From positions 62,001 to 126,000 of the forward strand of contig LJCX01000029.1 in the NCBI GenBank assembly GCA_001298545.1: a stretch of DNA of 64,000 bases. Direction: 5' to 3'. The notes beneath the pieces are model-generated. The model was not told the origin of the DNA and did no database searches. It was given only the letters and a program-made list of their open reading frames with translations. This stretch comes from Actinobacteria bacterium OV320. GTDB taxonomy: Bacteria > Actinomycetota > Actinomycetes > Streptomycetales > Streptomycetaceae. Position numbers and translations under genes: made by a program. Positions 1 through 8,189 of this stretch are shown piece after piece. Every line of letters begins with the position of its first letter. Position 1 is the stretch's first letter.

Positions 1-842
1 GCGCCTATCTGGACACCGGGCGTACCCCGACGCCGGTGTCGTCGAGGTACACGCCGACCCAGGCGGACCTGCCCCGGCCGCGGTGGGAGGCACCGGCCCG
101 GGAGCGCTCCACGCGGGGCGTGCTCGTGGCCGCGCTGCTGGTCGCCGCGATGGCGGGGGCGGGGGTGTCGGCGGCGGCGCTGCTGCTGAACGGCGACGGC
201 GACGGCGGGCGCACGCCCACGAGTTCGGCGCCGGGGTCCTCGGCGAGCGGCTCGACGAGCCCCACGCCCACCGGGGCCTCCTCGGCCACCCGTTCCCCCT
301 CCGGCGCCACCACGTCCTCCCGGCCCTCGGGGCCCGCCGCGTCCGCCACGGGGGGCTCCGCCTCCCCCGCCTCGGACGACCGTCCCGGTACGCCCACCGC
401 CCCCTCCGGCTACCGCGTGGCGGTGGATCCCGCCGGGTTCTCGCTCGCCGTGCCGGAGGACTTCACCCGCGTACCGCAGGGCGAGCGGGTCTTCTACATG
501 TCCCCCGGGCAGGTCTTCCGGCTCGGCGTCAAGGTCGCCGCCGCACCGCCCGGCGGCCCGCTCGCCGTGATGGAGTCGGCCGCCGCCGAGGGCCCGGACA
601 CCAACCCGGGTTACCACGACGGCCGGGTCACCGAGACCGGTCACGGCGGGCACCCCGCCGCCCTCTGGGAGTTCACCTGGAACGGCTTCAGCGCGGCGGA
701 GGGGCCCCGGCACACGTACGACCTGTGCTGGGAGGAGGGCGGGCTGCTGTACGACGTGTGGGTGTCGGCGCCGGTCGGGAAGGTGCGGGAGGCGCGGGAG
801 TACTTCGACGTCGCGGTGGACACCTTCGCCGTATCGACCTAA
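1..842 (+). CDS. C-terminal part of a receptor-type Ser/Thr protein kinase (5' end outside window)
   Basis: The reading frame is open from base 3 and ends at TAA 840-842. It shows a short juxtamembrane stretch, one membrane segment (VLVAALLVAAMAGAGVSAAAL, about bases 121-183), a Ser/Thr/Pro-rich linker of about 65 residues and a compact outer domain of about 140 residues. The outer domain resembles in layout the extracellular domains of the two complete kinases just downstream (wording such as FSLAVPEDF and LYDVWVSAPVGKVREAREYF). No kinase motifs are in view. The assignment as a kinase tail rests on that likeness and on adjacency. A GTG at 36 could be read as a start, but the upstream codons continue in frame, so truncation by the window edge is more likely. 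It could instead be a stand-alone anchored protein. Confidence 0.7.
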   Translation, partial: AYLDTGRTPTPVSSRYTPTQADLPRPRWEAPARERSTRGVLVAALLVAAMAGAGVSAAALLLNGDGDGGRTPTSSAPGSSASGSTSPTPTGASSATRSPSGATTSSRPSGPAASATGGSASPASDDRPGTPTAPSGYRVAVDPAGFSLAVPEDFTRVPQGERVFYMSPGQVFRLGVKVAAAPPGGPLAVMESAAAEGPDTNPGYHDGRVTETGHGGHPAALWEFTWNGFSAAEGPRHTYDLCWEEGGLLYDVWVSAPVGKVREAREYFDVAVDTFAVST

Positions 843-934
843 ACGGGAGATAAGGAACGTTGCGCGTCACGGGTCTGTGACCGGTGGGGGCCGCCGGTGG
901 ATACCGGCCTGCCTGGCGCGATATGGATGGACCC

Positions 935-2548
935 ATGAGTTTCGACGGGGGCGCCGGCCACGAGGCCGACGAGACGACGAGTTTTGTTCTGCAACCGCCC
1001 AGGCCGGCACCGCAGCAGCAGGCGGCGGTGCCTGTCCAGGTCGCCGCGCCGCAGGAGCCGGGCGTCGGGCGGCTCATCGCGGGACGCTACCGGCTGCTCG
1101 CCAAGCTCGGGCACGGCGGCATGGGCACGGTGTGGCGCGCCAAGGACGAGACGGTGGACCGCGAGGTCGCCGTCAAGGAACCCCGTGTGCCGGACCACCT
1201 TCCCGAACGTGAACAGGCCAACGCGTTCGAGCGGATGCGCCGCGAGGCGCGGGCCGCGGCCCGGCTGGACCATCCGGCCGTGGTGAACGTGCACGACGTG
1301 GCGGTCGTCGACGGCCGGCCGTGGATCGTGATGGAGCTGGTCCACGGGCGCTCGCTCGGCGACGCCCTCCAGGAGGGCACGCTCGGCGCGCGCGAGGCGG
1401 CCAGGGTCGGCCTGGAGGTGCTCGGCGCGCTGGAGGCCGCGCACGCGGCGGGCATCCTGCACCGGGACGTGAAGCCGGACAACATCCTCCTCGGCAACCA
1501 CGACCGGATCGTCCTCACGGACTTCGGCATCGCCCAGATCGAGGGCGAGACCAACCTGACCGACACCGGCGGCTTCGTCGGCTCGCCCGAGTACATCGCC
1601 CCCGAGCGGGTGCTGGGCCAGCGCCCCGGTCCGGCCTGCGACCTGTGGTCCCTGGGCGTGGTGCTGTACGCGGCGACGGAGGGCGTCTCGCCGTTCCGCC
1701 GCAGCAACACCCCGGCCACGCTCCAGTCCGTCCTCAACGCGGTGCCCGCGCCGCCCGCCGCCGCCCAGGGCCCGCTCGCCGAGGCCGTCAACGGTCTGCT
1801 GGAGAAGGATCCGGCGCGCCGCCCGGCCGCCGCACGGGTGCGGGCCCTGCTGGAGGCCGCCGCCGAGCCGCCCGCCCCCCAGGCCACCCAGGTCGTACGG
1901 CAGGTGGAAGTCCCGCGCGCCCGGCGCCGGTTCGGCCGCGCGGTGTGGACCGGGCTCGGCGCGGCGGTCGTCGCGGCGGCGGTGGCGGCGTACCTGGTGG
2001 TCGCGGACCCGTTCGCGGGGCCGCTGCCGGACGGCTGGACGACGAAGCCCGAGAAGACGGTCACCGCGACGCTGGCGGTGCCCGACACCTACGTACGCGG
2101 CGAGCCGGGGAAGAACGCCGCCGACGACGAACACTGGGTCAGCTACACCGACCCGAGCGGCGCGATCTCGGTCGTCCTGCTGGTGGACCGCAAGGCCGAG
2201 GACACCGGCCACGAGATCAAGGCCTCCGCGGCCGCCGAGATGTACGCCGACGACGGGGACTTCAAGGAGTCCGGCAGCTACGAGCTCGAAATGCCGGAAG
2301 GGCCGAAGACCTCGACCGACGACAACATGACCTTCCACGACCGGAAGGCCGCCGGGAACACGGTCGTCTACACCACCACCGACACTCAGGAACCGGCCCC
2401 GCGCGAGCTCAGGATCCTGTACTACAAGTCCACCGGCGGTGACATGTACAAACTGATGATCGGCTACCCGGGCAAGGGCGACTTCACCCGGCGCGGCCAG
2501 GAGGTGGCCGACATCGCGATCGCCAACCTGAAGATCGACAAGCTCTAG
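935..2548 (+). CDS. Receptor-type serine/threonine protein kinase
   Basis: 537-aa membrane Ser/Thr (Hanks-type) kinase that phosphorylates proteins on Ser/Thr in response to an unknown outer signal. An N-terminal tail of about 45 residues precedes the kinase domain: glycine loop LGHGGMGTVW near 58-67, ATP-binding Lys81, HRD catalytic loop with Asp178 (HRDVKPDNIL), DFG at 196-198 and the GSPEYIAPER activation segment near 216-225. A membrane helix lies near 335-355, followed by an outer domain of about 180 residues without PASTA repeats. ATG 935 is chosen because GGATGG sits just upstream; an in-frame ATG at 923 and GTG at 884 are alternatives. The stop overlaps the end of the convergent AraC gene by four bases. 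All catalytic residues are present, so it should be active. Confidence 0.93.
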   Translation: MSFDGGAGHEADETTSFVLQPPRPAPQQQAAVPVQVAAPQEPGVGRLIAGRYRLLAKLGHGGMGTVWRAKDETVDREVAVKEPRVPDHLPEREQANAFERMRREARAAARLDHPAVVNVHDVAVVDGRPWIVMELVHGRSLGDALQEGTLGAREAARVGLEVLGALEAAHAAGILHRDVKPDNILLGNHDRIVLTDFGIAQIEGETNLTDTGGFVGSPEYIAPERVLGQRPGPACDLWSLGVVLYAATEGVSPFRRSNTPATLQSVLNAVPAPPAAAQGPLAEAVNGLLEKDPARRPAAARVRALLEAAAEPPAPQATQVVRQVEVPRARRRFGRAVWTGLGAAVVAAAVAAYLVVADPFAGPLPDGWTTKPEKTVTATLAVPDTYVRGEPGKNAADDEHWVSYTDPSGAISVVLLVDRKAEDTGHEIKASAAAEMYADDGDFKESGSYELEMPEGPKTSTDDNMTFHDRKAAGNTVVYTTTDTQEPAPRELRILYYKSTGGDMYKLMIGYPGKGDFTRRGQEVADIAIANLKIDKL

Positions 2549-3447
2549 GCCGGTCCCTGGCCGGGCGCGGCCCGGTACCGCCCCGGGGTCGTCCCGAACT
2601 CCCGGCTGAAGGCGTGGGAGAGGGCGTACGGGCTGCCGTACCCCGTCTCCCGGGCCACCGCCGCCAGCGGCGCGTCCGTCTCGCGCAGCCGGGCCGCGGC
2701 GAGCGTCAGCCGCCACCACGTGAGGTACGCCATCGGCGGACGGCCGACCAGCGCGGTGAAGCGGCGCGCCAGTGTCGCCCGGGAGACCCCCGCCCGGGCC
2801 GCGAGACTGTCGTTGGTCCAGGGCGCGGCCGGGTCCGCGTGCAGCGCGCGCAGCGCGGCCGTGGCCACCGGGTCGCCGAGGACGGCCGGCCAGGTGCCCG
2901 TCGCGGCCCGCGCCAGCCACGCCCGGACCATGTAGACGAGCAGCAGGTCGAGCAGGCTGGGCAGGGCCAGGGAGGACCCCGGCCGGCGGCCGTCGAGCTC
3001 ATGGGCCAGCAGGTCGACCGCGCCCCGGAGTTCGGACGGCCGGTCGGCCCGGATCGCCAGGTGCACCACCTGGGGCAGCTCCGCGAGGAGCGGGTGCGTA
3101 CGGCTGCGGTCCAGCCGGTACTTGCCGCACAGCAGCTCCACGTCACCCGCCGTGTGAGGCGGCCGGACCTCTTCGAACGGCACCGCACGGGCCGCCGTCG
3201 CCGCGTCCACCGGCCCGTCGGCCAGCACGTGCCCCGCACCGTGCGGCAGCAGCGCGACGTCCCCCGGGCCGAGGGGGATCCCCGTACCGCCCTCCGGCAG
3301 CAGCCAGCAGCTCCCCGCCAGGACGACATGGAAGCCGGCCCCCTCGTAGGCGGCGATCCGGGTGCACCAACTCCCGCTCACCGCCAGCCGGTCGGAGTGC
3401 GGCCGTCCGGTGCGTACCGAGGAGATCGCGTCGCTCACCACGTCCAT
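2545..3447 (-). CDS. AraC-family transcriptional regulator (cupin-type sensor domain)
   Basis: 300-aa regulator. The N-terminal half is a cupin-like AraC-binding domain (GTGIPLGPGDVALLPHGAGH). The C-terminal 100 residues hold the two AraC helix-turn-helix motifs (NDSLAARAGVSRATLARRF and LAAVARETGYGSPYALSHAF), ending with the family signature FGTTPGRYR. This is the cupin_6-type subclass common next to oxidoreductase or hydrolase genes. It is transcribed divergently from the metallo-beta-lactamase-fold gene at 3535, which is its likeliest target. The start is ATG 3447 (MDVVSDAISS); further upstream the frame is open only because of GC-rich sequence. Ligand unknown. Confidence 0.88.
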   Translation of the reverse strand: MDVVSDAISSVRTGRPHSDRLAVSGSWCTRIAAYEGAGFHVVLAGSCWLLPEGGTGIPLGPGDVALLPHGAGHVLADGPVDAATAARAVPFEEVRPPHTAGDVELLCGKYRLDRSRTHPLLAELPQVVHLAIRADRPSELRGAVDLLAHELDGRRPGSSLALPSLLDLLLVYMVRAWLARAATGTWPAVLGDPVATAALRALHADPAAPWTNDSLAARAGVSRATLARRFTALVGRPPMAYLTWWRLTLAAARLRETDAPLAAVARETGYGSPYALSHAFSREFGTTPGRYRAAPGQGPA

Positions 3448-3534
3448 GAGGGAAGCGTAGGTGAGGCGGACGCGTATCCGTTTGAGCGGTTCGGGCATCG
3501 AAACGCTCAGGGGTGCCTCCCTAGGCTCGCCGAC
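3448..3534. promoter_or_regulatory. Divergent promoter region with inverted repeat
   Basis: This 87-bp gap holds both promoters of the AraC/MBL pair. An inverted repeat, TGAGCG at 3483-3488 and CGCTCA at 3504-3509 (15-bp gap), is centrally placed and is a candidate regulator site. The sequence CCTAGGCT at 3520-3527 could supply a -10 element for the rightward gene. The repeat is short and could be chance. Confidence 0.35.
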
Positions 3535-4431
3535 ATGACTGACGAACACGTGCAGAGCTTCACGGTCGGGGACGTCGAGATCCTCCGGGTGGTGGAGTGG
3601 CAGTCCCTCTTCGTGCCCGCTCCCGACCTCGTCCCCGGCTGCGGTCCCGAGGTGTGGAAGGAGCACCGGGAGCTGCTCGCCCCGGACCACTGGGACCCCG
3701 ACAGCGACCGGGTGATGTCGGCGCTGCAGACCTGGGTGGTGCGCAGTGCCGGCCGGACAATCCTCGTCGACACCGGCGTCGGCAACGGGCGGGAGCGGCC
3801 GGGCTTCCCGCACTTCCACCGGCGGCAGGGAGACCTGCCGGGGCGGCTGGAACGGGCCGGGGTGCGCCCGCAGGACGTCGACGTCGTGGTCAACACCCAT
3901 ATCCACGCGGACCACGTCGGCTGGAACACCCTCGATGTCGAGGGGGAGTGGGTGCCGACCTTCCCCCGCGCCTCCTACCTCCTCCCGGCCGCCGACGACG
4001 CCCACTTCGGCCCCGCGGGCGGCTACGGCGGCGGCGTGCGGGAGGACGACCGCCTGGTCTACGAGGACAGCGTCGCTCCCGTGCACCGGGCCGGGCAGGC
4101 GGTGCTCTGGGAGGGGGAGCACCGGGTCGACGAGCACCTCACCCTGGAGTCGGCCCCCGGCCACACCCCGGGCTCGGCCGTCCTGCGGGTGGCCTCGCGC
4201 GGCGAACGGGCCGTGTTCGTCGGCGACCTGCTGCACAACCCGGTGCAGGTGCTGCGGCCCGAGTGCAGCAGCTGCTTCTGCCTCGACCCCGCACTCGCGG
4301 CGGCCCAGCGCGCCCGGATCCTCGAACGCGCGGCAAAGGAGAGAGAGTTGGTGATTCCCGCACACTTCGCCGGGCCGGGTGCGGTGGAGGTGCGGCGGCT
4401 GGAAACGGGACGGTTCGCCGTGGGCAGGTGA
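3535..4431 (+). CDS. Metallo-beta-lactamase-fold hydrolase
   Basis: 298-aa cytoplasmic MBL-fold hydrolase. The zinc-binding signature is the HIHADHVGW stretch (HxHxDH) at about residues 122-130. Further conserved His/Asp sit in APGHTPGS (about 205-212), VFVGDLLHN (about 225-233) and IPAHFAG near the end. This layout fits the quorum-quenching lactonase or glyoxalase-II-like branch that includes many uncharacterised Streptomyces enzymes. The substrate cannot be told. ATG 3535 gives MTDEHVQSFTVGDVEI, where the fold normally begins. The divergent AraC regulator suggests substrate-induced expression. It ends 31 bp before the next kinase gene. Confidence 0.88.
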   Translation: MTDEHVQSFTVGDVEILRVVEWQSLFVPAPDLVPGCGPEVWKEHRELLAPDHWDPDSDRVMSALQTWVVRSAGRTILVDTGVGNGRERPGFPHFHRRQGDLPGRLERAGVRPQDVDVVVNTHIHADHVGWNTLDVEGEWVPTFPRASYLLPAADDAHFGPAGGYGGGVREDDRLVYEDSVAPVHRAGQAVLWEGEHRVDEHLTLESAPGHTPGSAVLRVASRGERAVFVGDLLHNPVQVLRPECSSCFCLDPALAAAQRARILERAAKERELVIPAHFAGPGAVEVRRLETGRFAVGR

Positions 4432-4462
4432 GGGCGCCGGAGATCGTGGTAGTCATGGAGGC

Positions 4463-6370
4463 ATGAGCAACGACGGGGACCCCGGCGGCGCCGAGAACCG
4501 GACGGTGGGCGGGCGCTACCGGCTGCTGGAACGTATCGGCTCCGGCGGTATGGGCACCGTCTGGCGGGCCCGCGACGAGCTCATGGAACGCGAGGTCGCC
4601 GTCAAGCAGCCCCGGCTGCCCGGTGATCCCGAGGACGACTTCCACCGCCGGGCCGCCCATCGCCTGCACCGCGAGGCCAGGGCCGCCGCCCGGGTCGACC
4701 ACCCCTGCGCCGTCGCCATCCACGACGTCGTGGTCGAGGAGGGGGCGGGTGCCGACCCGGAGGGCGGACTCCCCTGGATCGTCATGGAGTTGGTCCGCGG
4801 CGAGTCCCTGCACGAGGTGCTGAAGCGCGGACCCCTCGATCCGGCCGAGGCCGCCCGGATCGGCCTCGCCGTCCTCGGCGCCCTGCGCGCCGCGCACGCC
4901 GTCGGCATCGTCCACCGGGACGTGAAACCCGCCAACGTCCTGCTCGGCCCTCCCCCACCCCCGACCTCGCCCGAGCGGGGGCGCCCCCATGGCCGGGTCG
5001 TCCTCACCGACTTCGGCATCGCCCACATCCAGGGCGAGGAGTCCCTCACCGTCAGCGGCGAGTTCGTCGGCTCGCTGGAGTTCGTCGCGCCCGAGCGGAT
5101 GGCCGGACGGGGCGGGGGCCCCGCCTCCGACCTCTGGTCCCTGGGCGTCCTGCTGTACGCGGCGGTGGAGGGCCGGTCCCCGTTCCGCCGTACGACCGTG
5201 GAGTCCACGCTCGCCGCGGTCGTCGCCGCGGACCCACCGGAGCCGAAACAGGCCGGCCCGCTCGGCCCGCTCGTCGTACGGCTCCTGGTACGCGACCCGG
5301 TACAGCGGCCCGACCCGGCGGAGGTCGCCGAGATCCTCGCGGCGATCACGGAGGGCCGACCGGTCCCGGCCGGGGAGCAAGGGGGGCAAGGGGAGCGCGG
5401 GGAGCGCGGGACTGAGGAGTCGGAGGAAGCGGAGAAGGCGAGGGCGGCAAAGAGGGAGAAGGCGGAGGAGGCGGCAAAGAGGGAGAAGGCGGAGGGGGAG
5501 AAGGCGGAGGGGGCCGAGCCTCAGGACATGCGGGCCCTGCGGGAGTTCGGTGAGGACGCGGGAACGCTACGCGTGGGTGCGGCGCGGCCCGACCCGGCGC
5601 GACCGAGCGCGCGGCCCGCTGCGAACGACCGCCCCGGACCGCAGCCCCACCCCGCCCCGGCCACCGAACCGGGGCCGGCCGGTGCGGGCCGCCTCCGGCG
5701 CCCGCCGACGCGTCGCTCGCTGACCCTGGCCGTGCTCGTCGGGCTGCTCGCCGGCGGGACCTGGTGGGGGAGCTCCTGGCTCGGCGGAGCCGACAGCGGG
5801 GCGGCCGAACGGCCGGTGACCTACGCCGGTTCGGCACCGACGGAACCCTCCGCCTCCGCCTTTGCATCCGCCTCAACCTCAGCATCCGCCTCAGCGTCCG
5901 CATCCGCCGTCGCGGGCGCACCGTGGGTCGCTCACCGCGAGGCCGGGCTGGCCGCCGTCCTCTCCCTCCCGAGCCGGTACCGGCAGTCGGCCCGGCAGGC
6001 CGACGCGGATCGGCAGCCGCGCCTGGTGGTCTACTCGGCGGGCGCGGTCGACGTCCGCCTCACCCTCTGGGACAAGGCGCCCGCCGCCCCGATGGCCAGG
6101 GCCGCCCAGGCGCACGAGACCTGGAACGGCCACCACCCGGACGCGCGCACCCGGACCACCCGCACCAGCTTCCACGGCGCCCAGGCCGCCCTCGCCGATA
6201 CCACCTACGGTCTGGACGCCACCCCGACCCGGGTCATGGAGCTGTTCGTCCTCACCGCCGACGCCCGCATGTACGAGCTGCGCGTCGACATGCCCAAGGG
6301 GACGCCGGAGGAGAAGCAGGGCACGGCGGTGTTCAAGGAGGCGCGCGACCGGCTGGAGATCGGTAAATGA
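4463..6370 (+). CDS. Receptor-type serine/threonine protein kinase with charged linker
   Basis: 635-aa membrane Ser/Thr kinase. Kinase domain: GSGGMGTVW near 26-34, Lys48, catalytic HRD with Asp153 (VHRDVKPANVLLG), DFG beginning at Asp183, and GSLEFVAPER in the activation segment. A linker of about 100 residues follows, with an unusual low-complexity Lys/Glu/Ala block (KREKAEEAAKREKAEGEKAE, about 320-350) probably forming a charged helix. The membrane helix (SLTLAVLVGLLAGGTWWGSSW) is near 416-437, then an Ala/Ser-rich stalk and an outer domain like that of the kinase at 935. ATG 4463 has TGGAGG immediately upstream. The KA-rich segment and serine stalk are repetitive DNA that may vary in length between strains. 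Confidence 0.93.
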   Translation: MSNDGDPGGAENRTVGGRYRLLERIGSGGMGTVWRARDELMEREVAVKQPRLPGDPEDDFHRRAAHRLHREARAAARVDHPCAVAIHDVVVEEGAGADPEGGLPWIVMELVRGESLHEVLKRGPLDPAEAARIGLAVLGALRAAHAVGIVHRDVKPANVLLGPPPPPTSPERGRPHGRVVLTDFGIAHIQGEESLTVSGEFVGSLEFVAPERMAGRGGGPASDLWSLGVLLYAAVEGRSPFRRTTVESTLAAVVAADPPEPKQAGPLGPLVVRLLVRDPVQRPDPAEVAEILAAITEGRPVPAGEQGGQGERGERGTEESEEAEKARAAKREKAEEAAKREKAEGEKAEGAEPQDMRALREFGEDAGTLRVGAARPDPARPSARPAANDRPGPQPHPAPATEPGPAGAGRLRRPPTRRSLTLAVLVGLLAGGTWWGSSWLGGADSGAAERPVTYAGSAPTEPSASAFASASTSASASASASAVAGAPWVAHREAGLAAVLSLPSRYRQSARQADADRQPRLVVYSAGAVDVRLTLWDKAPAAPMARAAQAHETWNGHHPDARTRTTRTSFHGAQAALADTTYGLDATPTRVMELFVLTADARMYELRVDMPKGTPEEKQGTAVFKEARDRLEIGK

Positions 6371-6492
6371 CCGGGCATGACGTCCTGATCAGCAGGTTTG
6401 TTGCCAGTGAACGCTGGCGCCATGTGTGCGGTCGGTGAAACCGTATTACCGGCGGGTACCCAAAGTCCTCCCCACGTCATACTCTGCGCCTC

Positions 6493-8136
6493 ATGACGGA
6501 CTCGCAGGCCCCGGAAAAGACCGGCACCGAGATCAGTGGGACGACCACGACCGGTACCAACCCCCTCGCCCCCGCCCCCACCGGCGTCCGTACCGCCGCA
6601 GACGTGGTCACGCCGGAGCTGGTCGCCCAGCTCACCAAGGGGGTGACCGGCTCCGGCCGTACCGCCAACCACACGCCGTTCACCGGCGAGAAGCTGGCCG
6701 ACCTGCCCGAGTCCACGCCCGACGACGTGCTGAAGGCCTTCGAGGCGGCCCGCAAGGCGCAGGCGGTCTGGGAACGGACGCCCGTGCGGGAACGCGCCGC
6801 CGTCCTGCTCCGCTTCCACGACCTGGTGCTGGAGCGCCAGGCCGAGGTGCTCGACCTCATCCAGCTGGAGACCGGCAAGGCCCGTCTGCACGCCCACGAG
6901 GAGGTGCAGGCGGTGGCCGTCGCCGCCCGGCACTACGGCCGCAAGGCTCCCGCCTACCTCCGCCCCAAGCGGCACGCGGGCGCCATGCCGACGCTGACGA
7001 AGGTGACCGAGCTGCGCCACCCGCGCGGTGTCGTGGGCCAGATCGCCCCCTGGAACTACCCGCTGGAGCTGTCGGTCGGCGACGCGCTGCCGGCGTTCGT
7101 CGCGGGCAACGCGGTCGTGATGAAGCCGGACACCGAGACCTGCCTGACCGCCCTGTGGGCCCGTGACCTGCTCGTCGAGGCGGGTCTGCCCGCCGAGGTC
7201 TTCCAAGTCGTCCTCGGTGAGGGTCCCGTCGTCGGCCCGGAGGTCGTCCGGCACGCCGACTACGTCTCCTTCACCGGCTCCACCCGTACCGGCCGCGAGG
7301 TCGCCCAGGGCGCCGCCGCCCGTCTCATCGGTGTCTCCCTCGAACTCGGCGGCAAGAACGCCATGCTGGTCCTCGAGGACGCCGACATCGAGAAGGCCGC
7401 GGCCGGCGCCGTCCGCGCCTGCTTCTCCTCCGCGGGCCAGCTCTGCATCTCCATCGAGCGGCTGTACGTCCACGAGTCGATCGCGGACGCCTTCGTCGAG
7501 CGCTTCGCCGCCCGCACCAAGGCCATGCGCCTGGGCACCTCCCTGGCCTACGGCGCCGACATGGGCTCCCTGGTGGGCGAGCGCCAGCTGGAGACGGTGA
7601 CCCGGCACGTGGAGGAAGCCGTCGCCAAGGGCGCCAAGGTCGTCGCCGGCGGGGTCGCCCGCCCGGACATCGGCCCGTACTTCTTCGAGCCGACGATCCT
7701 CGACGGAGTGACGGAACCCATGTCCGTCTGCACCGAGGAGACCTTCGGCCCGGTCGTCTCGATCTACCGCTTCAAGACCGACGACGAGGCCGTCGAGCAG
7801 GCCAACTCCACGCCGTACGGGCTGAACTCGTCGGTCTGGACGAAGGACGGCCGCCGCGGCCGGGACGTCGCCTCGCGCCTGCGCACCGGCACGGTGAACG
7901 TCAACGAGGGCTACGCCCCGGCCTACGGCAGCGTCCAGTCCCCGATGGGCGGCATGAAGGACTCCGGTCTCGGCCGCCGCCACGGCTCCGAGGGCATCCT
8001 CAAGTACACCGAGGCCCAGACGGTGGCCCAGCAGCGCCTCCTCCCGATGGCCCCGGCACTGGGCATGAACGACGAGAAGTACGCGGAGTTCATGAGCCGG
8101 AGCCTGCGGCTGATGAAGGCGTTCCGCTTCCGCTAG
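6493..8136 (+). CDS. gabD2: Succinate-semialdehyde dehydrogenase (aldehyde dehydrogenase family)
   Basis: 547-aa NAD(P)-dependent aldehyde dehydrogenase of the succinic-semialdehyde dehydrogenase GabD2 type, oxidising succinate semialdehyde to succinate at the end of the GABA shunt. General base Glu284 (LELGGKN) and catalytic Cys318 (SSAGQLCIS) are present with the usual 34-residue spacing. The cofactor-site APWNYPL (about 182-188) and FTGST (about 260-264) motifs and the late EETFGPVVS motif are intact. The N-terminal extension of about 35 Thr/Pro-rich residues is usual in Streptomyces members. ATG 6493 begins MTDSQAPEK. It precedes the GMC oxidoreductase by 53 bp and the two probably share a transcript. 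Exact aldehyde specificity is inferred from family likeness. Confidence 0.88.
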   Translation: MTDSQAPEKTGTEISGTTTTGTNPLAPAPTGVRTAADVVTPELVAQLTKGVTGSGRTANHTPFTGEKLADLPESTPDDVLKAFEAARKAQAVWERTPVRERAAVLLRFHDLVLERQAEVLDLIQLETGKARLHAHEEVQAVAVAARHYGRKAPAYLRPKRHAGAMPTLTKVTELRHPRGVVGQIAPWNYPLELSVGDALPAFVAGNAVVMKPDTETCLTALWARDLLVEAGLPAEVFQVVLGEGPVVGPEVVRHADYVSFTGSTRTGREVAQGAAARLIGVSLELGGKNAMLVLEDADIEKAAAGAVRACFSSAGQLCISIERLYVHESIADAFVERFAARTKAMRLGTSLAYGADMGSLVGERQLETVTRHVEEAVAKGAKVVAGGVARPDIGPYFFEPTILDGVTEPMSVCTEETFGPVVSIYRFKTDDEAVEQANSTPYGLNSSVWTKDGRRGRDVASRLRTGTVNVNEGYAPAYGSVQSPMGGMKDSGLGRRHGSEGILKYTEAQTVAQQRLLPMAPALGMNDEKYAEFMSRSLRLMKAFRFR

Positions 8137-8189
8137 GGCGCCCGTGCCGGCGCGCACCCCCTCACACCCGTTCTCAAAGAGGAGAGCAC

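Noticed and set aside
839..2920. 693-codon minus-strand frame opposite the kinase gene
   Set aside because: It is the GC-bias shadow of the kinase gene. It has no domain wording, is Arg/Gly/Asp-rich and lacks a ribosome site.
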